Shown here one piece after another: positions 62,801 through 64,000 of a stretch of 64,000 nucleotides of DNA; position 1 is the first letter of the stretch; each line of letters opens with the position of its first letter. The notes under the pieces are model-generated. The model worked only from the letters and a program-made list of their open reading frames with translations, ran no database searches and had not been told where the DNA came from. This DNA comes from Paraburkholderia ginsengisoli NBRC 100965. GTDB lineage: Bacteria; Pseudomonadota; Gammaproteobacteria; Burkholderiales; Burkholderiaceae. Made by a program: the position numbers and the translations under genes. The stretch lies in contig NZ_BBJF01000005.1 of assembly GCF_000739735.1 (NCBI RefSeq), positions 310,001 to 374,000 on the forward strand, written 5' to 3'.

Positions 62801-64000
62801 CCGCGCCGGCCGCGCAGCGTGCCGCTCACGACGTCGCGATGCACGTACGCGCCGCGCGGACCGTTGCGGCTCGTGTAGCCCTCGGCGAGCATGCGCAGCA
62901 CCGCGTCGTACTGCTCGCGCGTGAGGTCCGCGTAGGGCGCCGCACGCCGCATCATCGCGAACAGCGCGTCCTCGCTCCATTCGGCGCTCGATACTTCGGC
63001 GACGATCTGTTGCGCGAGCACGTCGAGCGGCGCGCGCGGAATGCGCAGCGCGTCGAGTTCGCCGCGTCGCACGCAATCGAGCAGCGCCGCGCATTCGATC
63101 AGATCGTCGCGCGAAGTCGGAAAAAGCCGCCCTTTGGGCATGCCGCCGACGTGATGGCCCGAACGTCCGACGCGTTGCAGGAACGGCGCGATCGCGCGCG
63201 GCGAACCCATCTGGCAGACCAGGTCGACATCGCCGATATCGATGCCGAGTTCCAGCGACGCGGTCGCGATCAGCACGCGCAACTCGCCGCGTTTCAACCG
63301 CTGCTCGGCGTCGAAGCGATGCTCTTTCGCGAGGCTGCCATGATGCGCGGCGACCGCGTCCTTGCCGAGCCGCTCGGTCAGATGACGCGCGACGCGCTCG
63401 GCCATGCGCCGCGTGTTGACGAACACGAGCGTGGTGCGGTGCATCGCGACGAGCTCGGCGACGCGATCGTAGACGCGTTCCCACACCTCGTTGGGCATCA
63501 CCGCTTCGAGCGGTACCGGCGGGATTTCAAGCGCGAGATCGCGCGCGCGAACGTGACCCACATCGACAATCGCGCAGTCGGCCGGGATGCCGCTGTCGAT
63601 GCCCGCGCCGCCGACCAGAAAGCGCGCCACCGCGCTCACCGGCTTTTGCGTCGCCGACAGGCCGATGCGCGGCAATCGCCGTTCGCAGAGCGAGTCCAGA
63701 CGTTCGAGGCTGAGCGCGAGATGGCTGCCGCGCTTGCTGCCCGCAAGCGCATGAATCTCGTCGACGATCACCGTGCGCACCGTCGCCAGCATGCGGCGGC
63801 CCGAGTCCGAGCCGAGCAGCACGTACAGCGATTCGGGCGTGGTCACCAGGATATGCGGCGCACGCTTCTTTAGCGCGTTGCGCTCCTGCTGCGTGGTGTC
63901 GCCGGTACGAACGGCCGTGCGGATCTCGAGCGGCGGCAGGCCGCGCGCGTCGAGTTCGGCTGCGATGCCTTGCAGCGGTATTTGCAGGTTCAGACGGATG
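59887..64000 (-). CDS. Lhr-family ATP-dependent helicase (partial, 5' end outside window)
   Basis: The frame is open to the window edge, so only the last roughly 1370 residues are seen. Motifs: [40 protein letters not shown] (DEIH Walker B), [20 protein letters not shown] (SAT), [40 protein letters not shown] and [20 protein letters not shown]. This is the Lhr (large helicase-related) core, followed by the long winged-helix/beta-barrel C-terminal region, Arg/Glu-rich and ending in ARGLLARRF. Lhr proteins unwind DNA/RNA hybrids and are linked to DNA repair. Monocistronic as far as can be seen. Confidence 0.92.
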   Translation of the reverse strand, partial: IRLNLQIPLQGIAAELDARGLPPLEIRTAVRTGDTTQQERNALKKRAPHILVTTPESLYVLLGSDSGRRMLATVRTVIVDEIHALAGSKRGSHLALSLERLDSLCERRLPRIGLSATQKPVSAVARFLVGGAGIDSGIPADCAIVDVGHVRARDLALEIPPVPLEAVMPNEVWERVYDRVAELVAMHRTTLVFVNTRRMAERVARHLTERLGKDAVAAHHGSLAKEHRFDAEQRLKRGELRVLIATASLELGIDIGDVDLVCQMGSPRAIAPFLQRVGRSGHHVGGMPKGRLFPTSRDDLIECAALLDCVRRGELDALRIPRAPLDVLAQQIVAEVSSAEWSEDALFAMMRRAAPYADLTREQYDAVLRMLAEGYTSRNGPRGAYVHRDVVSGTLRGRRGGKLVAVTSGGTIPENADYAVVLEPQAINIGTVNEDFAVESLAGDVFQLGNASYRIVRIESGRVRVEDAQGQPPNIPFWLGEAPGRSDELSFAVARLREEIGRLLEPAPATAATAATEAMPARLDHAIDWLVDTLALDEAAARQIVDYLARARAALGVLPTQNTLVMERFFDESGGTQLVIHAPFGSRVNRAWGLALRKRFCRTFNFELQAAATEDAIVLSLTGSHSFVLDDVWRYLHSNSAERLLIQALLDAPLFGVRWRWNATTALGLPRYTGGRKTAPQLQRMRSEDLLASVFPEQAACLENVVGERELPHHPLVDQTVDDCLHEAMDSEGWLALLRRIEQGDVRLVARDLPAPSPLAAEILNAKPYAYLDDAPIEERRTQAVLNRRWTDPASADDLGALDADAIDSVRDEAWPQARNADEMHEALTGLACITEAEARAHKGWPAWLTSLADSGRATRLQLADDAAVWLPAERITCFEALYPDLPRARYSPPLTAPKGYTDSWSADDALLDVLRARLTGFGPQPVGAIAQPLKLPAAAVEHTLARLEAEGYLMRGRFTPQTADEEWCERHLLARIHRYTVKRLRREIEPVERHDFMRFLFEWQHLTPDTRSEGRDALAAALDQLEGFQAAAGAWEEDILPARVRAYANSSLDELCRAGKIVWTRLTERARGAAGPIRSTPIVLLPRAQVRAWHALLDPARQVELSALAQSVYDTLAQHGAMFFDELLAEVRVLRMELENALGELVAAGLANSDSFAGLRALLKPAAKRNAYAGSRRTRSSALIGGMDDAGRWALVTRRAAGTDTQTLPLRRRQLPPEVLEHVAMTLLRRYGVVFWRVLEREAEWLPPWRDLLRVFQRLEARGVIRGGRFVNGLAGEQFALPEAIPVLREVRRHANDGAFVCVAGTDPLNLAGTLLVGERVPAVAGNRLLYRDGVVAATLVAGKFWFDAALDANPAERERARGLLARRF

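Overview
The window looks like chromosomal DNA of a high-GC betaproteobacterium of the Burkholderia/Paraburkholderia group. The basis is strongly GC-biased third codon positions, a CoA-dependent valine operon, an RpfF/RpfR (BDSF) pair, a DUF4148 protein, CsbD proteins and a stand-alone type II citrate synthase, all familiar in that group. It reads as core/accessory chromosome with one worn mobile-element scar. No tRNA, rRNA, CRISPR array, replication origin or intact transposon was seen.

Layout. 1-3040: 3' end of an RHS toxin-like gene with a one-base-overlapping small gene (candidate immunity), a terminator, then a group II intron-like ribozyme relic lacking a reverse transcriptase that abuts a 31-codon stump of a yaiI/UPF0178 gene. 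3382-6281 (minus): DUF4148 protein and a coupled nfeD-slipin pair. 6366-15204: AraC regulator divergent from a six-gene branched-chain acyl-CoA/valine operon (acyl-CoA dehydrogenase, AMP-dependent acyl-CoA ligase, mmsA, mmsB, enoyl-CoA hydratase, 3-hydroxyisobutyryl-CoA hydrolase). 15703-17483: two CsbD-type stress proteins and a PerM/AI-2E permease. 17642-20909 (minus): YqjI-like PadR regulator, YqjH-like ferric-siderophore reductase, MFS exporter, behind a triple palindromic operator. 20990-22150: graveyard of IS3, IS6 and IS110 transposase fragments. 22201-29441: secreted glycosidase-like lipoprotein, NmrA-type reductase, LuxR regulator, small lipoprotein, HAF-repeat/PKD exoprotein. 29606-35894: AraC regulator, EmrB-type exporter, esterase, orphan MreB, alpha/beta hydrolase, and an unknown 133-residue protein with a terminator in its leader. 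36325-42910: citrate synthase, glycogen-debranching-like glycosidase, SRPBCC protein, aldo/keto reductase, LysR regulator. 43398-48928: a duplicated His-rich lipoprotein, then an RpiR regulator and a C45 acylase / class III aminotransferase / carboxymuconolactone decarboxylase-like operon; regulator and operon share an identical 14-bp promoter motif. 49433-56263: OsmC, TetR plus DHA2 exporter, DUF2158, a superinfection-immunity-family membrane protein, M20 peptidase, Ldh-family dehydrogenase. 56716-59647: RpfF facing RpfR. 59887-end: Lhr-family helicase running off the window.

How the genes work together. The clearest pathway is 7662-15204, which would take isobutyryl-CoA to propionyl-CoA, with the ligase feeding in free acid. 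56716-59647 is a complete signal-synthase plus c-di-GMP sensor pair. 44921-48928 looks like a self-contained regulated catabolic unit of unknown substrate and is the best candidate for new biochemistry. The RHS tail with its overlapping partner is the best candidate for an undescribed toxin/immunity pair. All functional statements come from reading motifs by eye; no database search was run.
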